Shown: positions 1 through 7,395 of the stretch, one piece after another
Position numbering within the stretch: position 1 is the stretch's first letter
Layout of the letters: each line of letters opens with the position of its first letter
Source of the DNA: Phycisphaerales bacterium UBA6054
Lineage (GTDB): Bacteria; Planctomycetota; Phycisphaerae; Phycisphaerales; UBA1924
DNA length: 42,902 nt
Assembly (NCBI GenBank): GCA_002429045.1
Contig: DIYM01000048.1
Coordinates: 7,191 to 50,092, forward strand
Reading direction: 5' to 3'
Program-made: the position numbers and the translations under genes
The notes under the pieces: generated by a model
What the model was told of the DNA's origin: nothing
Database searches by the model: none
The model's input: the letters and a program-made list of their open reading frames with translations, nothing else

Positions 1-14
1 CGCCCTGTGGGGCG
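1..14. other. short GC-rich hairpin at the window edge
   Basis: The first 14 bases form an inverted repeat (CGCCC, four-base loop, GGGCG). It lies 35 bases beyond the stop codon of the minus-strand DUF4332 gene, so it could be the remnant of a terminator or belong to whatever lies left of the window. No T-tract is visible on either side. Confidence 0.25.
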
Positions 15-48
15 GCCCGCTCCGATGTCTGCCCCGGCTGGAAGCGTC

Positions 49-459
49 TCAGTACTCGATCATGCGGTCGAGGGTCTTGGCGTGATCGATCCAGCCCGCG
101 ACCTCGTCCTCGGACGGGACGCGTCGGGTCAGGCTCTTGGCGTCGTTGACCTCGACCATCTTGGCGGCGAGGTTGTCGGCACGACGCTGGGCGAGTTCTG
201 GCACGGTGTCGACGCCGGCGGCTTCGAGCAACTCGGAAAACTCGCTGCCGACGCCCTTGATGCGGTACAGATCGACCATGTTACCCCACTTGAGGATCTG
301 CTTGGTGTCGAGGCCGGTCTTCTCGGCCAACGCGTTGCGATCGGATGGGGTTCGGACGGCCGCGAGCAGCGCGTCGGTGTTCGTGATCCCCGCTTGTTCG
401 AGCTTGGCGCCGTACGTCGGCCCGATGCCCTCGACGTCCTGGATGGGATAGTTGGCCAT
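49..459 (-). CDS. DUF4332 helix-hairpin-helix protein
   Basis: Predicted 136-residue soluble protein. Near the N-terminus the pattern IQDVEGIGPTYGAKLEQAGI is a helix-hairpin-helix of the DUF4332 type, and a second one (YRIKGVGSEFSELLEAAGV) sits near residues 65-85, so the protein has paired HhH units as expected for the family. Such domains usually contact nucleic acid or proteins, but the role of DUF4332 proteins is unknown. I chose the ATG at 459 because AGAGAGGA precedes it at good spacing; an in-frame upstream ATG at 495 has no such site. It is divergent from the zinc-ribbon gene at 564. Confidence 0.85.
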   Translation of the reverse strand: MANYPIQDVEGIGPTYGAKLEQAGITNTDALLAAVRTPSDRNALAEKTGLDTKQILKWGNMVDLYRIKGVGSEFSELLEAAGVDTVPELAQRRADNLAAKMVEVNDAKSLTRRVPSEDEVAGWIDHAKTLDRMIEY

Positions 460-563
460 GATGCAATCCTCTCTGTGAATCGGTGTGCGTTCCAACGGCG
501 GATGCCCGCCGGTCCCCGCCGCAGTGTACCCTCTGGAGCGGGAAACACGCCGCGGGAGGCACC

Positions 564-950
564 ATGAACGAAGGACTGATTTCCTGCCCCAAAGACGGAG
601 AGCCGATGAGCCGCATCGTGCTTGGCCCGGTTCCGATCGACCGCTGCCCCACCTGCGGCGGGGTCTGGCTCGACAAGGGCGAGTTGGAAGAGATCCGGCG
701 AGCGATGCTCGACCACGGCGAGACGCTCGACGCCCTCGACGATCTGGGGACGAGCGAGCCCGACTCGCGCCCTCGGCCTCTGGAGTGCCCCCGAGATCGC
801 AGCCGCCTCAGCGTGCACCGCGACCCGAAGCAGAGCCACATCGAGTACGACAGTTGCTCGAAGTGCGGCGGGCTGTTCTTCGATGCGGGGGAACTGAGCG
901 ACCTGACGGAGTTCACGCTGGCAGAGCGCCTGAGATCGCTGCTCGGGTGA
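564..950 (+). CDS. zf-TFIIB-type double zinc-ribbon protein
   Basis: Predicted 128-residue protein with two copies of a TFIIB-like zinc ribbon. The first has a Cys in SCPKDGEPM followed by RCPTCGGVWLDKGELEEI; the second has ECPRDRSRL followed by SCSKCGGLFFDAGELSDL. The CxxCGGxxxDxGEL signature is diagnostic of the family (PF13453). Each ribbon shows three cysteines plus an Asp in place of a fourth ligand, a common form in this family. Function is unknown; a nucleic-acid or protein adaptor is the usual guess. GGGAGG lies just before the ATG at 564, which is divergent from the DUF4332 gene. Confidence 0.85.
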   Translation: MNEGLISCPKDGEPMSRIVLGPVPIDRCPTCGGVWLDKGELEEIRRAMLDHGETLDALDDLGTSEPDSRPRPLECPRDRSRLSVHRDPKQSHIEYDSCSKCGGLFFDAGELSDLTEFTLAERLRSLLG

Positions 951-1029
951 CGCGTTGCGAGCGTCGATGTACGACGCCGCCGCCCCCTCTCCGAGACGCG
1001 GGAGCGTGCGCGGTCATCGCCGATGCGAC

Positions 1030-1653
1030 TCAGCGTCGTCGGCGGAACGTGAGCAGCATGCCGGCAAACCCGAGCCCGACGGCGCCCGGCGTGGGGATCG
1101 CGCCGGTGACGACGACGTTGTCGATGTCCGCGCCGAACACCCCGCCGCTGATGCCCGTAAACGTCAGCGTGCTCAGCGAGCCCGACGCGACGAACGTCCA
1201 CGAGATACGTTCCCAGGCGGGATCGGAGGCGGTGGAACCGGCGGCGATGTAATCGAACTCGAACTCGGCACTCTGCCCGGCCGCGGCAACGGACATGACT
1301 TTCGGAGACGGCCCCCCGTACATGTTGGCGGAGAGATCGAACTCGACGGTGTAGATCCAACCGGCGTTGGTCGCGAACGTCTGGGCGATGCCGCCGCCCG
1401 AGGTGATGTTGTTGAGATCGATGCTGCGCTCGCCGTCTGACGCGGCGAGGATCGTTCGCATGTAGTCGACCCCGGCACCGACCGTGGTCCAGCCCGTGAT
1501 CGAGGTATCTCCCGCACCCATCGGGATCCAGGTCGCCCCGGGGTCCAGAGACGAGTCCTCGAACGAACCGTTGGCGATGAGGTTCGCCGACGCGGGCACA
1601 ACGACAGCGGGCACCGTCGCGATGACGGCATAGAACACAACTCGGGATGGCAT
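1030..1653 (-). CDS. choice-of-anchor C family protein with PEP-CTERM-like tail
   Basis: Predicted 207-residue exported protein. It has a signal peptide (about residues 1-24, VVFYAVIATVPAVVVPASA), then a beta-rich domain beginning NLIANGSFED and containing a GERSIDLN motif, the hallmarks of the choice-of-anchor C (DUF642-like) group. It ends IPTPGAVGLGFAGMLLTFRR plus two more arginines: a short hydrophobic helix preceded by a PTPG motif and closed by arginines, as in PEP-CTERM sorting signals processed by exosortase in Phycisphaerae. It is therefore probably displayed at, or released from, the cell envelope. The start at 1653 is supported by GAGGAG six to eight bases upstream. No exosortase gene lies in this window. 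Confidence 0.85.
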   Translation of the reverse strand: MPSRVVFYAVIATVPAVVVPASANLIANGSFEDSSLDPGATWIPMGAGDTSITGWTTVGAGVDYMRTILAASDGERSIDLNNITSGGGIAQTFATNAGWIYTVEFDLSANMYGGPSPKVMSVAAAGQSAEFEFDYIAAGSTASDPAWERISWTFVASGSLSTLTFTGISGGVFGADIDNVVVTGAIPTPGAVGLGFAGMLLTFRRRR

Positions 1654-1895
1654 GGGATCTCCTCTGAAGCCCGGATCGGGCTCGCTCTGACTGCGGAACA
1701 GAAACAATCGCTCCCATCAGCGAGAAGCGGCCGGCCCGGTCACGCGGATCGAACCAAAAATCCGAAGAATGTGCGAGTTGCGAAGATAGAGAAAACCGCT
1801 CGATCTCGATGCGATGGGCACCCAGCGCCCGGCCCAAGCGGCAGGACACCGTACGCAGGGTCCGAGTCCATCGATGACCCCGGCCGTGCCGGTGA

Positions 1896-2444
1896 TCACC
1901 GAAACGCTGTGAAGCCAAGCTCCGCCAGCAAGCCCGTCTGACGGACGGGATCCGGGACCGTTTCGATCTGATGGAGCAGCACGAGACGAGCGTCCCGGTC
2001 CTTCCAGTACCGAGCATCGGGCGCATCTGAATAGAGTTGCTGCCGATCCGCACGAAGCCCGCTGTAGATCACGAATAAACCGCAGTGGTGTTCGCGGGCC
2101 TTGTACCACCGACCGTCGCTGGTGCGGGCAATCGCGACGGAGGGGTAGCCAAAGCTGTGCGCGTCCTTGTAGGTGATGGCCGTCCACGAACCGTCCGGAT
2201 GATCGAGGACCACACCGAGCGCCCCGACCGCGCGCTCGGCCGATTGCCGATCATCGATCGATCGAAGACGACCGACGAGTTGGCGGTCATAGCGGTACGG
2301 CGCGGTGATGTCATACACACCGAGCACCGCCAGCAATGCCAGCAGGCACAGCGCCGTTGCCGAGCCAATCGCTGCGGATCTCTTCAGGCGACCCCGGAGC
2401 GGCACGCTCTTCGATGAATCGATCTCAGACCCGCGACCGCTCAT
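1896..2444 (-). CDS. hypothetical single-pass membrane protein
   Basis: Predicted 182-residue protein I do not recognise. After a polar, basic N-terminus there is one hydrophobic helix at about residues 27-44 (GSATALCLLALLAVLGVYDI); the rest is a soluble domain of about 135 residues, probably outside the cytoplasm by the positive-inside rule. A repeat-free, mixed alpha/beta composition and a lone Cys near residue 120 are all that can be said. It lies 40 bases downstream of scoB on the opposite side of a short gap and has no clear Shine-Dalgarno site. The 242 bases between its stop and the PEP-CTERM gene hold nothing I can identify. Confidence 0.6.
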   Translation of the reverse strand: MSGRGSEIDSSKSVPLRGRLKRSAAIGSATALCLLALLAVLGVYDITAPYRYDRQLVGRLRSIDDRQSAERAVGALGVVLDHPDGSWTAITYKDAHSFGYPSVAIARTSDGRWYKAREHHCGLFVIYSGLRADRQQLYSDAPDARYWKDRDARLVLLHQIETVPDPVRQTGLLAELGFTAFR

Positions 2445-2484
2445 CCCAAGCCGGTTCGATCGGAGCGGCTCCAGGGTTCCCAGA

Positions 2485-3147
2485 TCACACCCCCACCACC
2501 GCCGGCTCGTCTTCGGCGATGATCTCGGCCTCGGTCTTGGCGCGGACGTCGTCGACGGTCACGCCGGGAGCCAGTTCGGTCAGGCGGAAGCGCCGCCGCT
2601 GCTCGTCCATCACGAGCACGCAGAGATCCGTGATAATCATGTCGATGCAGCGCTTGCCGGTCAGGGGCAGCGTGCACTCCTTGAGGATCTTGGCGTCGCC
2701 CTTTTTGGAGTTATGCTCCATGGTCACGATGACGCGCTTGACGCCGGCCACGAGATCCATCGCGCCCCCCATGCCCTTGATCATCTTCCCGGGGATCATC
2801 CAGTTGGCGATATCGCCCTCCTGGGAGATCTGCATGGCGCCGAGGATGCAGGCGTCGATGTGCCCGCCGCGGATCATGGCGAAGGACTGGGATGACGAGA
2901 AAGACGCGGCGCCTTCCCGGGCGGTGATGGTCTGCTTGCCGGCGTTGATCAGGTCGGCGTCGACGTTGTCGTCGGTCGGGAAGGGCCCGATGCCGAGCAA
3001 ACCGTTCTCGGACTGCAGCCAGACGTCGATGCCGTCGGGGATGTGGTTGGCGACGAGGGTCGGCATGCCGATGCCGAGGTTCACGACGTAGCCGTCCCCG
3101 AGTTCCTGGGCGGCACGGGCGGCGATCTGGTCACGGGTCAATGGCAT
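2485..3147 (-). CDS. scoB: 3-oxoacid CoA-transferase subunit B
   Basis: Predicted 220-residue beta subunit of a family I CoA-transferase (succinyl-CoA:3-ketoacid or acetoacetyl-CoA type), which moves CoA between acyl donors and a 3-oxoacid. The N-terminus LTRDQIAARAAQELGDGYVV and the loop NLGIGMPTLV are typical, and SENGLLGIGPFP carries the glutamate that forms the glutamyl-CoA thioester. Length matches the family. The start at 3147 follows GACGGAGACC. The partner subunit A is encoded at 4071-4805, on the same strand but separated by two membrane-protein genes, which is unusual because the two subunits are normally adjacent. The exact acyl substrate cannot be read from sequence. Confidence 0.88.
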   Translation of the reverse strand: MPLTRDQIAARAAQELGDGYVVNLGIGMPTLVANHIPDGIDVWLQSENGLLGIGPFPTDDNVDADLINAGKQTITAREGAASFSSSQSFAMIRGGHIDACILGAMQISQEGDIANWMIPGKMIKGMGGAMDLVAGVKRVIVTMEHNSKKGDAKILKECTLPLTGKRCIDMIITDLCVLVMDEQRRRFRLTELAPGVTVDDVRAKTEAEIIAEDEPAVVGV

Positions 3148-3160
3148 GATGGTCTCCGTC

Positions 3161-3176
3161 CGACAGTATATTGTCT
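3161..3176. promoter_or_regulatory. NrdR-box-like near-palindrome / scoB -10 region
   Basis: A 14-base near-palindrome GACAGTATATTGTC (one mismatched pair) sits between the divergent starts of scoB (3147) and the small membrane protein (3192). On the minus strand it includes TATACT, a good -10 hexamer for scoB. As a 16-mer it matches 12 of 16 positions of the NrdR box as I remember it (ACACWATATATWGTGT). A related motif lies before padR at 7184-7199. Operator identity is inference. Confidence 0.4.
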
Positions 3177-3191
3177 CTGGCGGAGGATCGG

Positions 3192-3608
3192 ATGCGAGTC
3201 CTGCTTTCGATCGTGTTCGTCGGGTTTCTCGCGGCGCTCGCGCCGCTGATGCCCGCATGGACCCCGAGCGCCGCGTCGGTCTACGCGGGGCTCTGCGTGG
3301 TGTGCCTCGGCGTGGTCGCCGCCATGTGGCTGCCCCGGCGGTGCAACGCGATTCTCCGCGTCGTCGCGGCGGTCGTCGGGCTGGCGTTCGTGCTCAGCGC
3401 CATCGACTTTGTCACGCAGCAGATCCGGTCCGGCGGGCACCTCCTGGGAGGGCGCAACCCGGTCGCCGGGCTGGTTGTCATCGGCCTGCCTGCGTTGGCG
3501 TACGCGATCACCGGTCGCCCGAGACTCGACGGGCTGTTCATACCCTGCGAGTTGGACGAGCAAGAACCCCACTCAGTTGAAGAGATAGACTCAGAAGATG
3601 AACGATGA
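3192..3608 (+). CDS. small hypothetical membrane protein
   Basis: Predicted 138-residue protein with about four hydrophobic helices (near residues 3-18, 26-44, 52-75 and 90-108), interrupted by a short loop with RSGGHLLGGRNP, and an acidic cytosolic tail (EEIDSEDER). I do not recognise a family. The ATG at 3192 is chosen because GGAGGA precedes it; a TTG 21 bases upstream is possible but lacks a ribosome-binding site. It is the only plus-strand gene inside an otherwise minus-strand block and separates the two CoA-transferase subunit genes. It converges with the membrane-protein gene ending at 3648. Confidence 0.65.
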   Translation: MRVLLSIVFVGFLAALAPLMPAWTPSAASVYAGLCVVCLGVVAAMWLPRRCNAILRVVAAVVGLAFVLSAIDFVTQQIRSGGHLLGGRNPVAGLVVIGLPALAYAITGRPRLDGLFIPCELDEQEPHSVEEIDSEDER

Positions 3609-3647
3609 GCAGAGGCCGGTGAGATCATCGCGCGTGCCGGAGGCCTA

Positions 3648-4067
3648 TCACAACACCAGCCAGAAGGCTATACCCAGACCGACCACGGTCAGGATGGCGG
3701 GGACGAGAGCCAACAGCATCTTGCGTTCCCTGGCCGCGTCGAGGGCGGTGTGGTCGCCGCGGGCCGCCGCGCGGTGCGCGGCGACGACCTGCTCGTTGCG
3801 AGCACGGCGCATCTCGGCGTAGTGGTAGTCCGCCCGCCGACACATCAGGGCGACCGAGACGACAAACCCCCCGGCGAGTGCAGCGAACGTCAACCAATCC
3901 CATCTCGACAGCCCCCCACTCCGCCCCGGCTTGGCGACGAACACCCACACCAGCAACACCCCTACGAAGAACGGCGCGGGCAGGAACGATCCGAACGAGA
4001 ACAGCATCCAGCGCAGAGCATGCCGGCGCTCCCGGATATGCGCGGGTTTGTCGTCCTGACCCGACAC
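3648..4067 (-). CDS. small hypothetical membrane protein coupled to scoA
   Basis: Predicted 139-residue protein with hydrophobic helices at about residues 23-45 (FGSFLPAPFFVGVLLVWVFV), 58-75 and 118-138, and a charged middle segment of likely helical character (EMRRARNEQVVAAHRAAARG). Family not recognised. The start is GTG at 4067, only three bases after the scoA stop codon, so the two are almost certainly translated from one message. An internal ATG about 20 codons in is an alternative start. Its association with the CoA-transferase may be accidental, but the tight spacing argues for co-expression. Confidence 0.65.
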   Translation of the reverse strand: MSGQDDKPAHIRERRHALRWMLFSFGSFLPAPFFVGVLLVWVFVAKPGRSGGLSRWDWLTFAALAGGFVVSVALMCRRADYHYAEMRRARNEQVVAAHRAAARGDHTALDAARERKMLLALVPAILTVVGLGIAFWLVL

Positions 4068-4070
4068 GCC

Positions 4071-4805
4071 TCAGCCCGGAGACGCGCTCACCGTCCGCTG
4101 TTCGATCCGCTTCTCGGACACCGTCACGACGAACCGGTCGACGTAGTTGCCCGGCGTGTGGACCTCGTCGGGGTCGAACGCGCCGTCGATGACTTCCTCG
4201 ACTTCGGCGATCGTGAACGCGGCGGCGGTCGCCATCTCTGGATTGAAGTTGCGGGCGGTGCGCCGGTACATCAGGTTGCCGAACCGGTCCGCCTTCCAGG
4301 CTTTGACCAGCGCGAGGTCGCCGAAGATCCCGGTCTCCATGACGAACTCGCGCTCCTTGCCCCCGTTGGGGCTGGCGAACGTGCGGGTCTCCTTGCCCTC
4401 GGCGACCTGGGTGCCGACACCGGTCGCGGTGAAGAACGCGGGGATCCCCGCGCCGCCCGCGCGGACACGCTCGGCCAGCGTCCCCTGGGGGTTGAACTCG
4501 ACCTCGAGCTCACCGGCGAGGAACTGGCGGGCGAACTCGTCGTTCTCGCCGACGTAGCTGGACACCATCTTTCTGATCTGCTTGGTCGCCAGGAGCAGCC
4601 CGAGGCCCCAGTCATCCACCCCGGCGTTGTTGGAGACGCACGTGATGCCCTTCACGCCCGACTCGCGGAGCGCGATGATGAGCTGCTCTGGGATACCGCA
4701 GAGACCGAAACCCCCGACCATGCAGGTCATGCCATCCCGGACGATGCCGCGGTCGGCGAGGTCGGAGAAACAGTCGGCGGCGGTGTGATGCTGTTTGGTG
4801 GGCAT
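4071..4805 (-). CDS. scoA: 3-oxoacid CoA-transferase subunit A
   Basis: Predicted 244-residue alpha subunit of a family I CoA-transferase, partner of the subunit B at 2485-3147. The CoA-binding segment MVGGFGLCGIPEQLI is near residues 28-42, and conserved blocks follow: SNNAGVDDWGLGLLL, SYVGENDEFARQFL, ELEVEFNPQGTLAERVRAGG and IPAFFTATGVGT. Length is normal. The start MPTKQHH at 4805 is preferred over an upstream extension that would run into nrdR. It lies 46 bases after nrdR and three bases before a membrane-protein gene, all on the minus strand, so a transcription unit of nrdR-scoA-membrane protein is likely. Together with subunit B it would use or form acetoacetyl-CoA. Confidence 0.88.
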   Translation of the reverse strand: MPTKQHHTAADCFSDLADRGIVRDGMTCMVGGFGLCGIPEQLIIALRESGVKGITCVSNNAGVDDWGLGLLLATKQIRKMVSSYVGENDEFARQFLAGELEVEFNPQGTLAERVRAGGAGIPAFFTATGVGTQVAEGKETRTFASPNGGKEREFVMETGIFGDLALVKAWKADRFGNLMYRRTARNFNPEMATAAAFTIAEVEEVIDGAFDPDEVHTPGNYVDRFVVTVSEKRIEQRTVSASPG

Positions 4806-4851
4806 GGGAGTACCTGGGACAAAGACGGTGGTGAGGATCTGGGAACGGGCG

Positions 4852-5370
4852 TCAGGGCTTCTTGTGCGAACGCTTCGGGCCGGCAAACAGGTTGGTCTGC
4901 TCGGGGCTCTCCATCGGGCGTGACGCGAGATCATCGAGCTCACGCTGGATCTCTTCGAGCGTGGAGAGCTGGAGGTGCTCGGTCGCGAAGCGGATGTACG
5001 CGACGCGGTCGATGTGGCGGAGCCTGGACATCACACGCTCGCCGATGACCTCACTGGCGACCTCCCGCTCGAACTCGGTGTGGAGCTCTTCCTCGACCTG
5101 TTCGGCGAGTTGCCGCTTGATGTCTTCGGGGATCGGGCGCTTGCCGCAGGCGTTGGAGACCCCCCGAACGATGCTGTCCGTGTTGAACGGCACACGGGAG
5201 CCGTCCTTCTTGACAACCATCAGGCGGCTCGCCTGCTCGACCCGTTCGTAGGTGGAAAAGCGGCGATCGCACCTGAGGCACGCCCGCCGCCTTCGGATGA
5301 CCGCCCCGCCCTCGGTCGGGCGGGAGTCGATGACCTTGTCGTCGTTGGCGTTGCAGAACGGGCAGATCAT
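4852..5370 (-). CDS. nrdR: transcriptional repressor NrdR
   Basis: Predicted 172-residue regulator of ribonucleotide reductase genes. The N-terminus MICPFCNANDDKVIDSRP and CLRCDRRFSTYERVE give the four-cysteine zinc ribbon (CPFC ... CLRC) that binds NrdR boxes; the ATP-cone domain follows (VVKKDGSRVPFNTDSIVRGV and onwards), which senses ATP/dATP. The last 20 residues are a charged tail. ATG at 5370 gives the canonical start; a TATCCT -10-like element is at 5393-5398 on the minus strand with GGAG between. No nrd gene is in the window, but two NrdR-box-like motifs are (3161-3176 and 7184-7199). Confidence 0.95.
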   Translation of the reverse strand: MICPFCNANDDKVIDSRPTEGGAVIRRRRACLRCDRRFSTYERVEQASRLMVVKKDGSRVPFNTDSIVRGVSNACGKRPIPEDIKRQLAEQVEEELHTEFEREVASEVIGERVMSRLRHIDRVAYIRFATEHLQLSTLEEIQRELDDLASRPMESPEQTNLFAGPKRSHKKP

Positions 5371-5453
5371 GGCGGCGGGGGTCTCCGCCTCAAGGATATC
5401 GGGGAAGCCGCCGCCCTGCCCGCGACGCCGGGGACGCCGCCTGGCCGCCCGGA

Positions 5454-6809
5454 TCACATCAGCTCGGCGTACTCCGCCTCTATCAGCCGAGACTGCAGGA
5501 ACCCGACCCGCCCTTCGATCTCGCCGAGATCGAACGAGATCCGCTCCATCTCCAACACGATCGCGTCGCTCCGCTTTCTGATCCCGGCCAGTTCGTCTTC
5601 GCCGAGGTCCTTCCCCATGTTCAACTGGAACTGGAGCCGGGAATGCTCGGTCTCCATGCTCCTGAGCTGTTCGGCCAACACGTAGCGCCTCTGAACGACC
5701 CGCTCGTACTCCTCCCGGACCTTGGCAGCCAGACGCCGGGTGACCTCCGCTTCGCGGGCCTGCTGGGCGTCCCTTTCCTGGTGCAACTCTTCGAGCAGCG
5801 ATCCGGTGTCCTCGTGCATGCGCTCCGGCGCGGTCACGATCAGCGATGTGCCGACCACGGTCATGGTCGCCAGGTCACCCCCTTCGCTGGACCAATCGAC
5901 AGGCGAGACGTGGCTTGTGATCGCCTGCATGACGTCGTACACGCCCGAACCGGTCGGCTGGGCCGGCGATCGTCCTCGGGCTGACTGCGCGCTGAGGCGT
6001 GCGGGGCTCGACGCGAAGGCCGACAGGTCATACGTCCGCCGCTCGGTCGATCGGCGGTCGAAATGCGAGCGCGTGCTGATCTCGAACAGGTCCTCCGAGG
6101 TGTGGGCGGCCAGCGTGTCATCGCCCAACTCACGCAGGAAGTACTCGGTCAGCAGATCGTGCACGAGGTAGTGCGGCAGCGGATCCACGTCGAAGTCGAT
6201 CGGGTGATCAGGCTCGATACCGCTTCCCGCCAGAACGTCCCAATGCACCAGCACGGGGCGGTCGGCGTGGGTGGTCGCGGCTCCGATCACCGCCCCGAGC
6301 GTTGTGTCGCGCAGGCTCACGCGAACCTCTCGGTCGAGAGGCTGCACGCCCCGGGCCGCCATCCCGACGATCGGCACATCCGAAACCACCGGGATGCCAT
6401 TGACGGTGTTCGGGGCCGATCCTCCGCCCGAGAGCGAGATGCCGACCGCGGCGATCGAACCGGCGAGTGCGAAGAGTGCTGCGTGCATGGCGTATGTCCT
6501 TTTCCTTGGGGGTCCGTGTGCGTGAGAGATCTGTCTGGCCAGGTCGGCGGTCTCGCCGAGTTCGCTGGCCGCCTGTTTCAACGCTTCGGGCTCGGTCAGC
6601 CCGGTGATCAGCAGGTCGTCGATGCGGGATCGGAGATGGTCTTCGAGCTCGTCGCGGACGCGTTCACGCTCCTGCTTCGGAAGCGCCAGCATGGATACCA
6701 GCATGTCGAGCCAGGATTCGACCGAGTCGGGAGCGGACGGCTTGACGTCCGCTCCCCTTCTCGGCCGCGTGCGTGTCCGGGTGGGTTGGTCGCCGGTCTC
6801 TCCATTCAT
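5454..6809 (-). CDS. PadR-coupled membrane protein: HAAS-like, secretin-like and coiled-coil regions
   Basis: Predicted 451-residue protein. Residues about 30-97 (ESWLDMLVSMLALPKQERER ... ELGETADLARQISHAH) match the helical HAAS/'permease prefix' domain that commonly follows PadR genes. One hydrophobic helix spans about 107-127. Residues about 150-330 contain two segments (VSLRDTTLGAVIGAATTH and YDVMQAITSHVSPVDWSSEG) resembling the short STN/secretin-N-like repeats seen in planctomycete envelope proteins. Residues about 350-450 are a long charged coiled coil. The start at 6809 overlaps the padR stop as ATGA, so translation is coupled. An internal in-frame ATG at 6488 has a strong AAGGA site and would give a version starting with a signal-like helix. 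Function is unknown. Confidence 0.75.
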   Translation of the reverse strand: MNGETGDQPTRTRTRPRRGADVKPSAPDSVESWLDMLVSMLALPKQERERVRDELEDHLRSRIDDLLITGLTEPEALKQAASELGETADLARQISHAHGPPRKRTYAMHAALFALAGSIAAVGISLSGGGSAPNTVNGIPVVSDVPIVGMAARGVQPLDREVRVSLRDTTLGAVIGAATTHADRPVLVHWDVLAGSGIEPDHPIDFDVDPLPHYLVHDLLTEYFLRELGDDTLAAHTSEDLFEISTRSHFDRRSTERRTYDLSAFASSPARLSAQSARGRSPAQPTGSGVYDVMQAITSHVSPVDWSSEGGDLATMTVVGTSLIVTAPERMHEDTGSLLEELHQERDAQQAREAEVTRRLAAKVREEYERVVQRRYVLAEQLRSMETEHSRLQFQLNMGKDLGEDELAGIRKRSDAIVLEMERISFDLGEIEGRVGFLQSRLIEAEYAELM

Positions 6810-7162
6810 GCCAGCGCCCCGCTGTTCTGAACGAACGAGTCCAGGATGTCCTGCATACGCCGCATGGACTCGACATGCTGGGCGAGACGCTTCTTGCCCT
6901 TGGCGCTCAAACGGTACCACTTGCGCTTCCGCCCGCCCGCATCGGGGTCGGAGGTGCCCGCCTTCACCTCTTCCCAAGCCGTGGTGACCAGGCCCTGCTT
7001 CTCCAGCTTGGTCAGCAGTGGGTAGAGGTTCGAGGGCGCCAGCTTGAGGTCACCGTCCGACCGGGCGGCGATCGCCTTGGAGATCGAATAGCCGTACGAG
7101 GGAGCCTGCCCGAGGATGGCGAGCACAACGAGTTCAGAGTGATCGGGCTTGAGGCTGAGCAT
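6806..7162 (-). CDS. PadR family transcriptional regulator
   Basis: Predicted 118-residue winged-helix repressor of the short PadR type. Diagnostic segments are ELVVLAILGQAPSYGYSISK, the recognition-helix region LAPSNLYPLLTKLEKQGLV and the wing KRKWYRLSAKGKKRL; the C-terminal helix supports dimerisation. The start MLSLKPDHSE at 7162 follows GACGGAGACC. The gene overlaps the downstream membrane protein by ATGA. A perfect inverted repeat at 7190-7212 overlaps its probable -10 box and is a good candidate for autoregulation. The inducing signal is unknown; PadR proteins paired with HAAS-domain partners often respond to envelope or phenolic stress. Confidence 0.92.
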   Translation of the reverse strand: MLSLKPDHSELVVLAILGQAPSYGYSISKAIAARSDGDLKLAPSNLYPLLTKLEKQGLVTTAWEEVKAGTSDPDAGGRKRKWYRLSAKGKKRLAQHVESMRRMQDILDSFVQNSGALA

Positions 7163-7183
7163 GGTGGTCTCCGTCGGGTTCCG

Positions 7184-7199
7184 ACACAGTATATATCGA
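7184..7199. promoter_or_regulatory. NrdR-box-like motif in the padR promoter
   Basis: The 16-mer ACACAGTATATATCGA matches 12 of 16 positions of the NrdR box as remembered (ACACWATATATWGTGT), with the left half nearly perfect. On the minus strand it contains TATACT, the likely padR -10 element. It overlaps the palindrome at 7190-7212, so NrdR and PadR are alternative explanations for the same bases. Confidence 0.35.
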
Positions 7200-7212
7200 A
7201 GATGGATATATA
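7190..7212. promoter_or_regulatory. perfect palindrome, candidate PadR operator
   Basis: Arms TATATATC and GATATATA are exact reverse complements separated by seven bases. The element is 28 bases upstream of the padR start codon and overlaps a TATACT hexamer on the minus strand. AT-rich inverted repeats of about this size over the promoter are typical PadR binding sites, so negative autoregulation is likely. Confidence 0.6.
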
Positions 7213-7395
7213 TTGATCCATGATATTCAAAGTTTTTTTCGGATCCCCGGCCGATGGCAGGACAGGGCCCGCGCGCCCACACGCCCCGGCGCGTCTCCTA
7301 CGATGGCGGCTTGGGGCCGGCGATCGGACACGCCGGCGGGCCTAGTCTGGCTTTGTTCGGGTCTCCCGACACCGGGCACGCACGAGAGGACGACG

